Source: Candidatus Mycoplasma mahonii
GTDB taxonomy: Bacteria > Bacillota_I > Bacilli_A > Mycoplasmatales > Metamycoplasmataceae
Assembly (NCBI RefSeq): GCF_030550815.1
Contig: NZ_CP114583.1
Span: 633,818 to 697,817, forward strand
Direction: 5' to 3'
DNA length: 64,000 bases
A program made the position numbers and the translations under genes. Below the pieces are notes generated by a model that had not been told where the DNA came from, did no database searches, and saw only the letters and a program-made list of their open reading frames with translations. Numbering within the stretch: position 1 is the first letter of the stretch; each line of letters opens with the position of its first letter. This document shows, in pieces, positions 28,963-39,989 of the stretch.

Positions 28963-30141
28963 ATGGAATTTGAAGACCAAAAAAATTATGTGAAAATAAG
29001 GTTATTTTCTGAATTAATTGATGGAATACGTTTTACGGATAACCAAAGAAAGCTAGTTAATGATCTTATTTTTGAAATGTCTGAACTAAATTCAACACTA
29101 ACTAGTTTAACTACAGGAGACTATAAGATTTTTCTATTGCCATTACTCATGATTGAAGGAGAAAGTTCATCCCTTATTGAAGGCACAAAAACTAGGATTG
29201 ATGACTTTGCATACGATATTGTAGAAATGAATAACATTCCTCAATGAGAGACAAGAAATTTAATAAATCTTTATCATAAATATTTTAATGGAGATTACTA
29301 TAACAAGAATTTCATTTTTTCTGCAGATAGTATTGCCAACATACATCTTGAATTATATGCGAATGATTCAAATAAAAAATTTAAAATGACTTATGATACA
29401 TCAAAGGAAATAAGCAGGGTAAAACCAGGAAAAATTATGAAAGATGATGCAGACCCCAACTTTATTGCTGGTACCACTGCAGATATTAGAGATGCTTCTA
29501 TAATCATGGTTAAGCCATCCCGTAAAAGGGAGTATCTTGATGACTTAATGGAAACAATACATGATAAGTATGAAAAAGATTCTTTGTTGATAGAACACAT
29601 AGCATTAATGCATCCACTTTTTGAAGCAATCCACCCGTTTGTTGATGGTAATGGAAGAGTTGGGAGATTATTTTTGAGTCTTTCCTTGAAATTTTTATAT
29701 AAACAACTGAATTTCCCAATATATTTATCTGAATTTTTTAATAATAATGAAAAAAAATATAAACAAATCTTGCGTGATGTTCAACTAAATGATAATTATG
29801 ATTCATGGAACGAATGAATATCTTTTTTTATTGACTCACTAATTACATCTAAAAGAAAAATGTCTGACAGGGTTAAAGATATAATTAAATTATGAAAGCA
29901 AATTGAAGATTCTAATTCCATCAATACTACCATTAGAAAAGAAATTGCAAAAATTTTCTTCAAATACTATAAAATAAAAAAATATTTTGCTATGGAAAAG
30001 TTAAAAATCGACCATAAAGGTGTGTCGATACAAACACTTTATAATGACTGGAATATTGTCACAAAAGCCTTGAATATTAAAGACAATGGAGACGGATATT
30101 ATGTGTTTTCAAATTTGTATAAAATTATAAGACAATCATAA
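28963..30141 (+). CDS. Fic-domain protein (AMP transferase family) with N-terminal inhibitory motif
   Basis: A 392-aa protein. The Fic catalytic motif HPFVDGNGRVGR is at residues 224-235, complete with catalytic His224, Asp228 and both Arg. An N-terminal helix carries SSLIEG (69-74), matching the inhibitory pattern (S/T)xxxE(G/N) of class II Fic proteins whose own Glu blocks ATP. A C-terminal winged-helix-like region (after residue 290) follows. TGAs at residues 95 and later read as Trp. Fic enzymes usually AMPylate proteins; the target here is unknown. No antitoxin gene is next to it. Weak ribosome site AGAAAG. Confidence 0.88.
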
Positions 30142-30146
30142 TTATT

Positions 30147-30608
30147 TTATTTAGTATATTTATAAACAGTAAATTTTTCTTGCTTATCAAATTGAGTTTT
30201 CTTATAATCACTTAAGTCCATATTCAAAAATACATCACCTTGAACATTAGTTTTCATTTCTGACACATATATTTCATCTGCAAATTGGTAAAATTGCTCG
30301 TAAATGGATTTACCACCAGCGATAAAGAGTGTTTTATCAGAATTTTTATATTTTTTAAATACAGATTGTAGTTCATTTAAAGATGTTATTGATTCATCAG
30401 CTCCTTTTGTTTCAGCAGACCCCAATACAATATGTTTTCTCCCAGGAAGTTTTTTTGGCAAACCTAAAAACGTAGTTTTTCCAAATAGTAAATCATGACC
30501 CATTGTCATCTTTTTAAAATGTTTAAATTCCTCAACGATATGTCAAGGCATTTTGTTGCCATTACCAATCAGGTTATTGAATCCGACAGCTACAATTAAT
30601 TTAATCAC
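30147..30608 (-). CDS. folA: Dihydrofolate reductase
   Basis: A 153-aa enzyme reducing dihydrofolate to tetrahydrofolate. The N-terminus reads MIKLIVAVGFNNLIGNGNKMPWHI with TGA as the conserved Trp of the MPW motif; GKTTFLGLP and FIAGGKSIYEQF (the NADPH GG motif) follow. The start is a GTG at 30608 that shares one base with the TAG stop of thyA, so it is translationally coupled to thyA. The product regenerates the folate oxidised by ThyA. Confidence 0.92.
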
Positions 30609-31474
30609 TAAACAGCCACTTTTCCTTTAATTAAAGGATAAGGATCATAACTAACTAATTCAATATCTTCCATTTTAAAGTCATAAATAGATGTAATATT
30701 TGAGTTCAGTTTGATTGTAGGAAGATCTTTAGGTGTTCTTGTCAGTTGTAAAGCAACTTGTTCTTGATGATTGTCATAAATATGGGTATCACCAGTTGTA
30801 TGAATGAAGTCTCCTGGTTTTAAACCTGTTACTTGTGCAATCATTAAAGTTAATAGTGAGTATGAGGCGATGTTGAATGGTACGCCCAAAAACACATCAG
30901 CTGATCTCTGATACAATTGGCATGATAATTCACCATCATTAACAAAAAATTGAATGAGAGCATGGCAAGGTGGTAATACCATTTCTGGAATTCTTTGAGC
31001 ATTCCAAGCACTGATAATAATCCTTCTTGATTGTGGGTTATTTTTAATTTTGTCTATTACATTTGCTAATTGATCAACACCTTCAAAATTTCTTCATTGT
31101 GCTCCATAGATGGGCCCAAGTTGGCCTCATTTTTCAGCAAATCCTTGTTCATGTTTTATCTTTTCAACAAAGGCTTTCATATCTTCGCCTTGATATGTGT
31201 TTGACTTATGATAGATTTCATAAGGTCATTCGTTTCAGATTCTAACGTTATTGTCAACCAAATATTTAATATTAGTATCACCAGCAATAAATCATAATAA
31301 TTCATGAACAACTGATGGTCAATGGATTTTTTTGGTTGTTAATAATGGAAAATGTGATCTTAAATCATATCTCCTTTGTGTGCCAAAAAGAGCTATGGTC
31401 CCAGTGCCTGTTCGATCACCCTTGTGCTTTCCATTTTTTGTTATTTCTTCTAATAGTGATAAGTATTGTTTCAT
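30608..31474 (-). CDS. thyA: Thymidylate synthase
   Basis: A 288-aa enzyme that methylates dUMP to dTMP using methylenetetrahydrofolate. The catalytic Cys is in [11 protein letters not shown], the folate/dUMP motifs [16 protein letters not shown] and the early DRTGTGT loop are present. Many TGAs read as Trp. There is no Shine-Dalgarno sequence; TATAAT lies 9 bases before the ATG, so the message is nearly leaderless. It heads the thyA-folA pair. Confidence 0.95.
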
Positions 31475-31483
31475 AATATGTAT

Positions 31484-31489
31484 ATTATA
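31484..31489 (-). promoter_or_regulatory. -10 box close to the thyA start
   Basis: TATAAT on the minus strand, 9 bases upstream of the thyA ATG, no ribosome site between. Transcription would begin within about two bases of the start codon. Confidence 0.5.
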
Positions 31490-31548
31490 AATAATTTAGG
31501 GAATATATTTATCTAACTTGCTAAAAAAATAAGATAAAATAACATTAT

Positions 31549-31624
31549 GCCGTCATAGCTCAGTTGGTAGAGCAACTCCATGGTAAGGAGTAGGTCGTTG
31601 GTTCAAATCCAATTGTCGGCACCA
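31549..31624 (+). tRNA. tRNA-Thr (anticodon GGT)
   Basis: A 76-nt cloverleaf: acceptor GCCGTCA/TGTCGGC, anticodon stem ACTCC/GGAGT with loop ATGGTAA, T loop GGTTCAAATCC, encoded CCA. Directly followed by tRNA-Ser. Confidence 0.95.
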
Positions 31625-31625
31625 C

Positions 31626-31716
31626 GGGGAATTACTCAAGTGGCCGAAGAGGCACCCTTGGAAAGGGTGTAGTAGAGTTAAATCTAGCGAGGGTTCGAAT
31701 CCCTCATTTCCCGCCA
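31626..31716 (+). tRNA. tRNA-Ser (anticodon GGA)
   Basis: A 91-nt class II tRNA with a long variable arm, anticodon loop TTGGAAA in stem CACCC/GGGTG, and encoded CCA. One base separates it from tRNA-Thr, so the pair is one transcript. Confidence 0.95.
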
Positions 31717-31772
31717 TATGTAATTACTAAATACCATTAAAACATATTTAAAAATGAGTGTTTTTTTTATTT

Positions 31773-31778
31773 TATAAT
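31773..31778 (+). promoter_or_regulatory. -10 box placed for a leaderless mRNA
   Basis: TATAAT, then ATAAAA, then the ATG at 31785. Same 6-base spacing as at yqeG, dusB and 42630. Confidence 0.55.
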
Positions 31779-31784
31779 ATAAAA

Positions 31785-32063
31785 ATGAAATTATTAGATA
31801 ATTCACTATATTTTCTCACACTATCCATCATTGCTGTTGTTGCTGGACTAGTCTTCATATTTAATAAAGGATCATTTTTCATAAAATATGATAAAAAGAT
31901 TAGAAACGCTTTTGTTGTTACCACCATCCTTAATACAGTGACATTTATGATTCATGAAAGTATCATTTGCGGTTGACACCACATCTTGTTCAGTGATCTT
32001 TGCCCATTTATCTCAGTTTTAGCTATTCCGACAATGATCATTGGATCACGTTATACAAAATAA
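31785..32063 (+). CDS. Small membrane protein, 92 aa
   Basis: Starts MKLLDNSLYFLTLS and contains two or three hydrophobic segments (about 8-30, 44-60 and 70-85) with one TGA read as Trp (GWHHILF). I do not recognise the family. No ribosome site; the start is chosen by the TATAAT-N6-ATG layout. The ATG at 31758 would lie upstream of the predicted transcript start. Confidence 0.6.
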
Positions 32064-32065
32064 CT

Positions 32066-32179
32066 ATGCCGCGATTAATTGTTGGTTTAATCTTAGTTAT
32101 GTTGTTGGGTCATCCGGGTTTTACAAATCAAGGATCAATGTTATTGTTAAATCAAGTGAGGAGGAAAATGCCTTATTAA
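32066..32179 (+). CDS. Possible small hydrophobic ORF, 37 aa
   Basis: ATG two bases after the previous stop, reading MPRLIVGLILVMLLGHPGFTN and ending VRRKMPY. One hydrophobic segment. It may be a real small coupled protein or the shifted C-terminal part of the preceding gene. Low confidence. Confidence 0.3.
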   Translation: MPRLIVGLILVMLLGHPGFTNQGSMLLLNQVRRKMPY

Positions 32180-32268
32180 ATTTAAAGAACAATAACCAAA
32201 ATGATGATACCAATTATTAATAGAATATTTTGTTTGAATTTTTATTACTTTTAAGTTATTATTTAATT

Positions 32269-32718
32269 ATGAAAAGCATAAATTGAGATGAATATTTTAT
32301 GGCCTTAGCTAAGGTCTCAGCGCTAAGATCAAAAGATCCCAACACCAAAGTAGGGGCAACTATCGTTAACAAAAAGAAAAGAGTTATTGGTCTTGGCTAT
32401 AATGGCATGCCAAGTGGTAATGATGATTTTCCTTGAAGTCGAGAAGGCAAACATGTTGATACTAAATATCCATATGTGATCCATGCAGAAATGAATGCTG
32501 TTTTAAATGCTATATCAAATTTAGAAGATTCAATGTTATATGTGTCACTTTTCCCGTGTTCAACTTGTGCAAAATTCTTAATTCAGGCAGGGATTACTGA
32601 AATTATTTACGAGAATGATAAATATAAAAACACTGAGGATAACTTGATTGCAAAAGATATTTTAAAAAAATCATCTATTACATTTAGAAAAATGGAACCA
32701 TTTGAATTAAAGATTTAA
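32269..32718 (+). CDS. Deoxycytidylate (dCMP) deaminase
   Basis: A 149-aa zinc deaminase converting dCMP to dUMP, the substrate of ThyA encoded nearby. Zinc and catalytic residues are in HAEMNAV (His, Glu) and PCSTCAK (two Cys). N-terminus [21 protein letters not shown] matches the ComEB-type dCMP deaminases. Two TGAs are read as Trp. No clear ribosome site. Confidence 0.9.
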
Positions 32719-32727
32719 GGAGCGATA

Positions 32728-33393
32728 ATGTTTAGATTTTTTGTAAATGAAAAAGATGATGAATTTTTTCCACTAACCCAAGAAACACTCCGGCATATTA
32801 AAGTCGCAAGAGTTCAAAATAAGGAATTCATTTGTACATATAATAAAACATTTTATGTTTGTACATTAGAAAATAATCATGCTAAAATTATCCGACAAAT
32901 GGATGATAATCATGAGTTTACTAATGAAGTTATTTTGGCGGCTTCCATTATCGATTCTAAGAGATTCGATCTTTTAATTCAAAAAGCATCTGAATTGGGT
33001 GCCACAAAATTTATTCCTATGCAATCCGTCCATGTTTCTAAAAAAATATCTGGTGACTTAGACAAGAAAGTAGCAAGATGAAATAAAATTGCTTTTAATG
33101 CATCAGAACAATCATTCAGAAACGTCCCAATGGAAGTGACTAATATTTTATCATTTGATCAAGTCATTGTCATTGATCAAACAAATAAATTTATCGCTCA
33201 TGTAACAGATGCCAGCCCAGTAAAAAATAATTTACCAACGGATTCAATCTTTCTTGTTGGACCAGAAGGAGGCTTTAGTGATAGTGAAATTTCTTTAGCC
33301 AAAAAAAATAATTTTCAAGTTTTAAATTTAGGTAAAAGAATATTAAGGGCTGAAACCGCATCAATTTTTATCCTATCTAGAATAAATGATTAA
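32728..33393 (+). CDS. rsmE: 16S rRNA m3U1498 methyltransferase RsmE
   Basis: A 221-aa SPOUT-class methyltransferase modifying 16S rRNA. The SAM-binding knot shows FLVGPEGGFSDSEI and the C-terminal LGKRILRAETAS. The ribosome site AAGGAG lies 6 bases upstream, 9 bases after the dCMP deaminase stop, so the two form an operon. One TGA read as Trp (ARWNKIA). Confidence 0.93.
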
Positions 33394-33409
33394 TCTAATA
33401 TTTTTTAGA

Positions 33410-33415
33410 TATAAT
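33410..33415 (+). promoter_or_regulatory. -10 box for tRNA-Ser(TGA)
   Basis: TATAAT 12 bases before the tRNA, just past the rsmE stop. Confidence 0.5.
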
Positions 33416-33427
33416 ATTTAAGCAAAT

Positions 33428-33520
33428 GGGCGATTACCCAAGTCCGGCTGAAGGGACTAGTCTTGAAAACTAGCAGGGGCTTCACGGCCCGCGGGGGTTC
33501 GAATCCCTCATCGCCCGCCA
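33428..33520 (+). tRNA. tRNA-Ser (anticodon TGA)
   Basis: A 93-nt class II tRNA: acceptor GGGCGAT/ATCGCCC, anticodon stem CTAGT/ACTAG with loop CTTGAAA, long variable arm, encoded CCA. Reads UCA. Confidence 0.95.
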
Positions 33521-33524
33521 TTTG

Positions 33525-33553
33525 AAAAAATTGACTTATTAGGTCAATTTTTT
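33525..33553. terminator. Terminator after tRNA-Ser
   Basis: Perfect 10-bp stem AAAAATTGAC/GTCAATTTTT with a 7-9 base loop and T-run; symmetrical, so it can act on both strands. Confidence 0.8.
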
Positions 33554-33632
33554 GTTATTATTTCAAGTTATTATTACTTTACCAAACATCAATTTTGTTT
33601 TAATGGTAAAATATACATAAAAAGGGGTACTT

Positions 33633-35108
33633 ATGAGTCGAAAATTTACTGAATTAGAACTAGTCAGAAGAGAAAAAATTAAGAAATATCATGAAATAGG
33701 AATTAAACCTTGATCTGCAAAGAAAGATTTTTCAGATAATTCCAAGTCGCTCGAAGATAAGTATGGAAAATTCTCAAAAGAAGAGTTGCATGAACAAAAA
33801 ACACAAGCATCAGTTGTCTGCAGAATTATGACTACAAGAGGTCCTTTTATCATCGGAAAAGACTCAACTGGACCACTTCAAGCATATATAGCTAAAAAAA
33901 CTTTCCCAAAAATTGATCAATTAGTCAAAACACTTGATATAGGAGATATCATCTTTTTTGAAGGCGAAGTAATGAAGACTAGCACCGGAAGCTTAACTAT
34001 TAGAGCCTCTAAGTTATCACTTTTAGCAAAATCTTTAAGACCACTACCCGAGAAATTTCACGGATTAAAAGATGTTGAAGAAAGATATAGAAGAAGATAT
34101 GTTGATTTAATTGTTAATGATGATGTAAAAAATATTTTTTGACAAAGAACTAAAATTATTTCATCCATCAGACGTTATTTTGATGACCAAGAATATATGG
34201 AAGCTGATACACCAATTTTACAAGCTATTCTTGGCGGTGCTGCTGCAAAACCCTTTACCACTCATCATAATGCTTTAGATATGGAATTTTATTTAAGAAT
34301 TGCCACAGAACTTCCTTTAAAAAGATTGCTTGTTGGTGGGATTGATCGTGTTTATGAAATTGGACGTCTTTTTAGAAATGAAGGGATTGACACAACTCAT
34401 AATCCCGAATTTACTACGATTGAATTTTACGAAGCGCATACAGATTTAAATGGAATGATGAAACGCACTGAAGAGGTTATTGCTTTTGCAGCAAAAGCAA
34501 TTGATAAAGAAATAATTGAATATCAAGGACATAAAATAAATGTTAAAGGGCCTTTCAAAAAAGTTAATATGGTTGATGCTGTTAATGAAAAAACTGGTAA
34601 AGACTTTAGAGTTATCTCTTTTGATGATGCTATAAGCATTGCTATTTCTAAAGGGATTAAAATTGAATCATATTTTAAATTAGGACATATCATTAATGAA
34701 TTATTTGAAAAATTGGTGGAAGATACTATTATTGAACCAACTTTCATTTATGGTCATCCTATTGAAATTTCGCCTCTAGCTGCATTAGATGAAAATGACC
34801 AACGATTCACTCAAAGGGCAGAATTATTTATTTTAGGAAGAGAATATGCCAATATGTTTACTGAGTTAAATAACCCCATTGACCAGATGAAAAGATTTGA
34901 GGGGCAATTATTGGAAAGAGAAGCTGGTAATGATGAGGCTAACGAGATAGATCTTGATTTTGTCGAGGCCTTAGAGTATGGTATGCCCCCAGCTGGTGGA
35001 TGTGGTATTGGGATTGACCGTCTTGTAATGCTTTTAACTGGTCAAACATCAATTAGAGAAGTTATTTTATTTCCACATTTGAAAAACAAAAAGGATAACA
35101 ATGAGTAA
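33633..35108 (+). CDS. lysS: Lysyl-tRNA synthetase, class II
   Basis: A 491-aa class II synthetase charging tRNA-Lys. An N-terminal OB-fold anticodon-binding domain (about 55-160, [17 protein letters not shown]) precedes the catalytic core with motif 2 ([21 protein letters not shown]) and motif 3 ([15 protein letters not shown]). Two TGAs read as Trp. The ATG at 33633 follows GGGG. The stop overlaps the next gene by 8 bases. Confidence 0.96.
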
Positions 35109-35901
35109 AATATTTGTTTTTGATATGGATGGAACCATTCTTGATGATACATCGAAAATTATTCCCCAAACCATTGAAGCTTTGAAAGAAATAAAAACAA
35201 AAGGACATATGACAATGATTGCAACTGGTAGACCATTTGTCGATATCGTGAGAGACTTAGATGAAGAATGATTTGATTTTATAATTGCCAATAATGGTGG
35301 TTATTTTTATGATTGTAGAACGAAGAAATTTTACTATGACAAAGAACTGCCGCATAAGTTTTTTGATATTGTTGTTAAGGTAGGTAAGCAATATAATTGT
35401 ATGTTTGCAGCTCACGTTGAAAAGAGAGCTTATCGAGCTAGCTTGATGGATGTTCCAATAGATATGAGCGATGGACCATATGAAGAGTGAATGAAATTTG
35501 ATCTAGATACAATTGAGTCTGTTTCAAATAATATTAGCAAAGAAAAAATATTACAACTTTCCCTAAGGGGCACAACCGAAATAATCAATAAGATTATTCC
35601 GATTTTCAAACAATATGAATCAGAAATCAATTTTCGTATTGCTAATGAAGTCTATCTTGATGTCAACCCAAAGGGTGTCTCTAAATTAGGTGGAATTAAG
35701 AATGTTTTAAAATTAATTGGAAGAAATCTTGATGATGTTATTTCATTTGGTGACTCTGGTAATGACCTTGATATGCTATCTGGATCAGGGTTGGGTATTT
35801 GTATGGGAAATGGTAATCAAATGGCTAAAGATGCTGCTAACGAAGTAATTGGAAGCAATAATTCAACCGCAATTGCAAAAAGAATAATGGAGCTTATTTA
35901 A
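35101..35901 (+). CDS. Cof-type HAD phosphatase
   Basis: A 266-aa HAD hydrolase of the IIB (Cof) type. Motif [12 protein letters not shown], motif II MIATGRP, motif III Lys in GVSKLGGIK and motif [15 protein letters not shown] are all present. Such enzymes dephosphorylate small sugar phosphates or cofactors; the substrate is not predictable. Two TGAs read as Trp. It overlaps lysS by 8 bases (ATGAGTAA), so is coupled to it. Confidence 0.92.
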
Positions 35902-35910
35902 AGGAGAAAC

Positions 35911-37524
<1,614 letters not shown>

Positions 37525-37525
37525 T

Positions 37526-37867
37526 ATGGATATTTTTGAAAAAATAATTAGAAAATAATTACCAGCAACTATTATTTATGAAGACGATCAATTTATTGCT
37601 TTTAATGATATCAACCCGAAATCACCAAGACATTTTTTAGTTGTACCAAAAAAGTTTTCAACTAACCTAATAGACATTGATAATGAAACTCTTTCTAGAC
37701 CGATAATAAAAGCCAAAGAATTGGCTCTTCAAGTAATTCATGATTTATGTGTGGATGGATTTAAAGTCCATATAAATAATGGTGCTAATTCACAACAAGA
37801 AGTTTTCAGAACTCATGTTCATATTATTCCATCTAAAAATAATTTATCTTTAGACATTGTTTTGTAA
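37526..37867 (+). pseudogene. HIT-family nucleotide hydrolase, broken by a stop codon
   Basis: The frame reads MDIFEKIIRK, then TAA at 37556-37558, then continues for 102 codons as a typical HIT protein (LPATIIYEDDQFIAF, NPKSPRHFLVVPKK, NNGANSQQEVFRTHVHIIP). TAA replaces a Glu/Lys-type codon common at this point (KEIPA). The HIT triad is also altered: R-T-H-V-H instead of H-x-H-x-H. Either a recent pseudogene or a protein restarted downstream, although no ATG with ribosome site is near. Two bases after the ABC-F gene. Confidence 0.8.
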
Positions 37868-37927
37868 TCATGAATTCATTTATATACAAAATATCTTTAA
37901 AAATGTATTATTAGAAAAATAAAATAG

Positions 37928-37933
37928 TATAAT
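37928..37933 (+). promoter_or_regulatory. -10 box for SRP RNA
   Basis: TATAAT six bases before the inferred 5' G of the SRP RNA. Confidence 0.6.
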
Positions 37934-37939
37934 TTATTT

Positions 37940-38026
37940 GCCATTGGAACTGTAACCTTGTAAATTGGTCAGGACGGGAACGTAGCAGCCACGTCGAGAA
38001 GTATTGTGTCCGATGGTCTTTTTTTT
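37940..38026 (+). ncRNA. ffs: Signal recognition particle RNA (4.5S type) with terminator
   Basis: A short (about 79 nt) bacterial SRP RNA. The conserved tip is GGTCAGGACGGGAACGTAGCAGCC, close to the family GGUCAGG..GGAA..AGCAGCC. The outer helix pairs GCCATTGGA with TCCGATGGT, and a T-run ends transcription. It binds Ffh to direct membrane proteins. Confidence 0.92.
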
Positions 38027-38029
38027 ACA

Positions 38030-38052
38030 AAAAAAGTTGTTTAAACAACTTT
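38030..38052 (-). terminator. Terminator of the small gene at 38041
   Basis: AAAAGTTGTTTAAACAACTTTT is a perfect inverted repeat with flanking A/T runs. It overlaps the stop codon of the minus-strand gene and follows the SRP T-run, separating convergent transcripts. Confidence 0.6.
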
Positions 38053-38250
38053 TATTAATGTTTCTTTTGGGTTTCCATGTAACTGATCTCTCTTAATATG
38101 GATGATTTCAATCTCATTATTCATATTGGTATGTTCACCTTTTTTTTGTCCTCTTTTATAATGCAGAACTTGTTTTTCAATACCTTCTACTGTGTGACCC
38201 TCAGCAATAACTTCTTTATTCCTTCTTAACATAGCTTTGTATTGGTACAT
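38041..38250 (-). CDS. Small conserved mollicute protein, 69 aa
   Basis: MYQYKAMLRRNKEVIAEGHTVEGI...GQKKGEHT...IEIIHIKRDQ; basic, soluble, with a strong AAAAGGAG ribosome site. It resembles a short conserved mycoplasma family that I recall as the MAG6790 family; no function known. That family name is from memory and should be treated as tentative. Confidence 0.7.
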   Translation of the reverse strand: MYQYKAMLRRNKEVIAEGHTVEGIEKQVLHYKRGQKKGEHTNMNNEIEIIHIKRDQLHGNPKETLIKVV

Positions 38251-38312
38251 AAATACTCCTTTTCTATATTATATTCATTAATTATTCTTTATATTAAAAA
38301 TGAATGAAAATA

Positions 38313-38402
38313 TTATTCGATATCCGTTGTTGTTAAATTATGTTTCAACCTATCTTCCATTAGTTTTTTAATAAATTCTTTATGCACAGCTAGAGTTTTC
38401 AT
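38313..38402 (-). pseudogene. Short ORF, possible gene remnant
   Basis: 29 codons (MKTLAVHKEFIKKLMEDRLKH...) with charged, coding-like composition but no ribosome site and no upstream extension past a stop. The rest of 38251-38626 shows nothing recognisable. Confidence 0.25.
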
Positions 38403-38626
38403 AATTAATTTATTGACTTAACCAAAATTTTATTTAATGATATATTTTACATTTTCTTTTATTAATTGAATGAAGTTTGATAAAATATTGAATTTTGATA
38501 TAAAGAAACTTTTTTTGTTATTCATGCTGATATTTAAATTTATGTTTTTCAATTCAATCTCATTCATATATATTACACTTTCAACAACCTTTTGTAAAAG
38601 TTTCTAAATGGTTGTTAAAATTAATA

Positions 38627-39619
38627 TTAACTATTACTATGAGCTAACTGATATGATGCTTTGAATTCATTAAGATTGATAATTAGTTCATCCCTAGAAT
38701 TTGATCTAATAACTTTTTCACGAGCTGCTTTGGCTCCTTTAAATCTTTTTAATCAATTAATAGCCATCCCTCTTGTCTGCAAAATAGCTTGTTTTTGAGA
38801 TTTAATAATTACTAAGTCATCATGATAATCAACTAACTCTTTAATTACTTCAGGAAGATTAGGTAACTTGTCATATGTTCCTTTTTCAAGGTAATCATTA
38901 ATTTGCTTAAAAATTCATGGATTATCTCTTGCTTCACGAGCAATCATAATACCATCTACTCTAGTTTCAGCAAGTAATTGTTTTGCATCTTCAGGGGTAC
39001 ATACATCGCCATTACCAATAACCGGAATGGATACAGCATCTTTGACTTCTTTAATTTTGGATCAATCAGCTTTACCTTTAAACATTTGGTCTCTAGTTCT
39101 ACCATGAACCGTGATTGCTGCTGCACCTGCTTCTTCAGCAATCTTAGCAACTTCTATATGAGTTAATGATGCTTCATCTCATCCAATTCTTATTTTGATT
39201 GTAAGCGGCTTACTAATGACTTTGGTAACTTCTCTAACTATCTTTCCAACTAGTTTGGGAGTTTTAACAAGGGCAGAACCAGCTTGAGATTTAAGGGCCA
39301 CTTTAGGCACTGGACAACCCATGTTGATATCAATAAAGGAACAGTTGGAGTTTTGGTCAAAATATTTTGCAGCTACAACATATTCTTCGACTGAACCGCC
39401 AAATATTTGTAGGCCAACAATCCCTTCATCTTTTTTAATATCAGCAAGTTCTAATGTTTTTTGAGAATTATATTTTAAGCCAACATTAGAAATCATTTCT
39501 GTATAAGTTACAGCAGCACCATATTTAGCACCCAACTTACGAAAAGCAATATTAGTTACTCCTGCCATAGGTGCTAATACAACCTTGTCTTTTATTTCTA
39601 TATTTCCAATTTTTCACAT
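38627..39619 (-). CDS. dus: tRNA-dihydrouridine synthase, DusB type
   Basis: A 330-aa FMN enzyme reducing uridine in the tRNA D loop. APMAGVTNIAFR (FMN), INMGCPVPKV with the catalytic Cys, and KIRIGWDEASLTH and GIMIAREARDNPWIF follow the DusB pattern. TGAs read as Trp. The start at 39619 (MWKIGNIEI) matches homologues better than the ATG at 39643, and TATAAT lies exactly 6 bases upstream of it with no ribosome site. Confidence 0.92.
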
Positions 39620-39625
39620 GATTGA

Positions 39626-39631
39626 ATTATA
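39626..39631 (-). promoter_or_regulatory. -10 box placed for a leaderless dus mRNA
   Basis: TATAAT-TCAATC-ATG on the minus strand; six-base spacing. Confidence 0.6.
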
Positions 39632-39738
39632 TATTGATTTCATGTTTTAAAACTTAAGTTCATTTTGAATAACATAAATTAAATAAAAAAGAATTATATA
39701 TATTTAGAACTTCAAAATAATTTTACTTTGGAAAAATA

Positions 39739-39983
39739 ATGTTTTGATTTATGTTAACAGTCTTCATCTTAGTAATCATTTTGAAACTATTAACTTAATA
39801 TCTTTAGTGGGTCCGATCTTTATCGCTACAATGTTGATTAAGCTATCTGGTATCCTTGTTTTAGAAAAAAGGTGATATGAAAAGATTTGGAGATGATTCT
39901 TTTATAATATAGAACATATTAATAAAACTCCTTATCTATCTCCTTGAATAGGTAGAAAAGGGATTAAAAATAACTGGAAGTAA
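39739..39983 (+). pseudogene. Frameshifted small membrane protein gene
   Basis: From ATG 39739 the frame gives a hydrophobic start (MFWFMLTVFILVIILKLLT) then stops. A neighbouring frame continues with ISLVGPIFIATMLIKLSGIL, then KRWYEKIWRWFFYN and ends GIKNNWK at TAA 39983, with three TGAs read as Trp. One indel would join the halves into a single anchored protein of about 80 aa. No family recognised. It borders the accessory gene pair. Confidence 0.45.
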
Positions 39984-39989
39984 AATAAA

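Noticed and set aside
28640-30146. Toxin-antitoxin pair around fic
   Set aside because: No small partner gene is next to fic, and the inhibitory motif is inside the protein itself.
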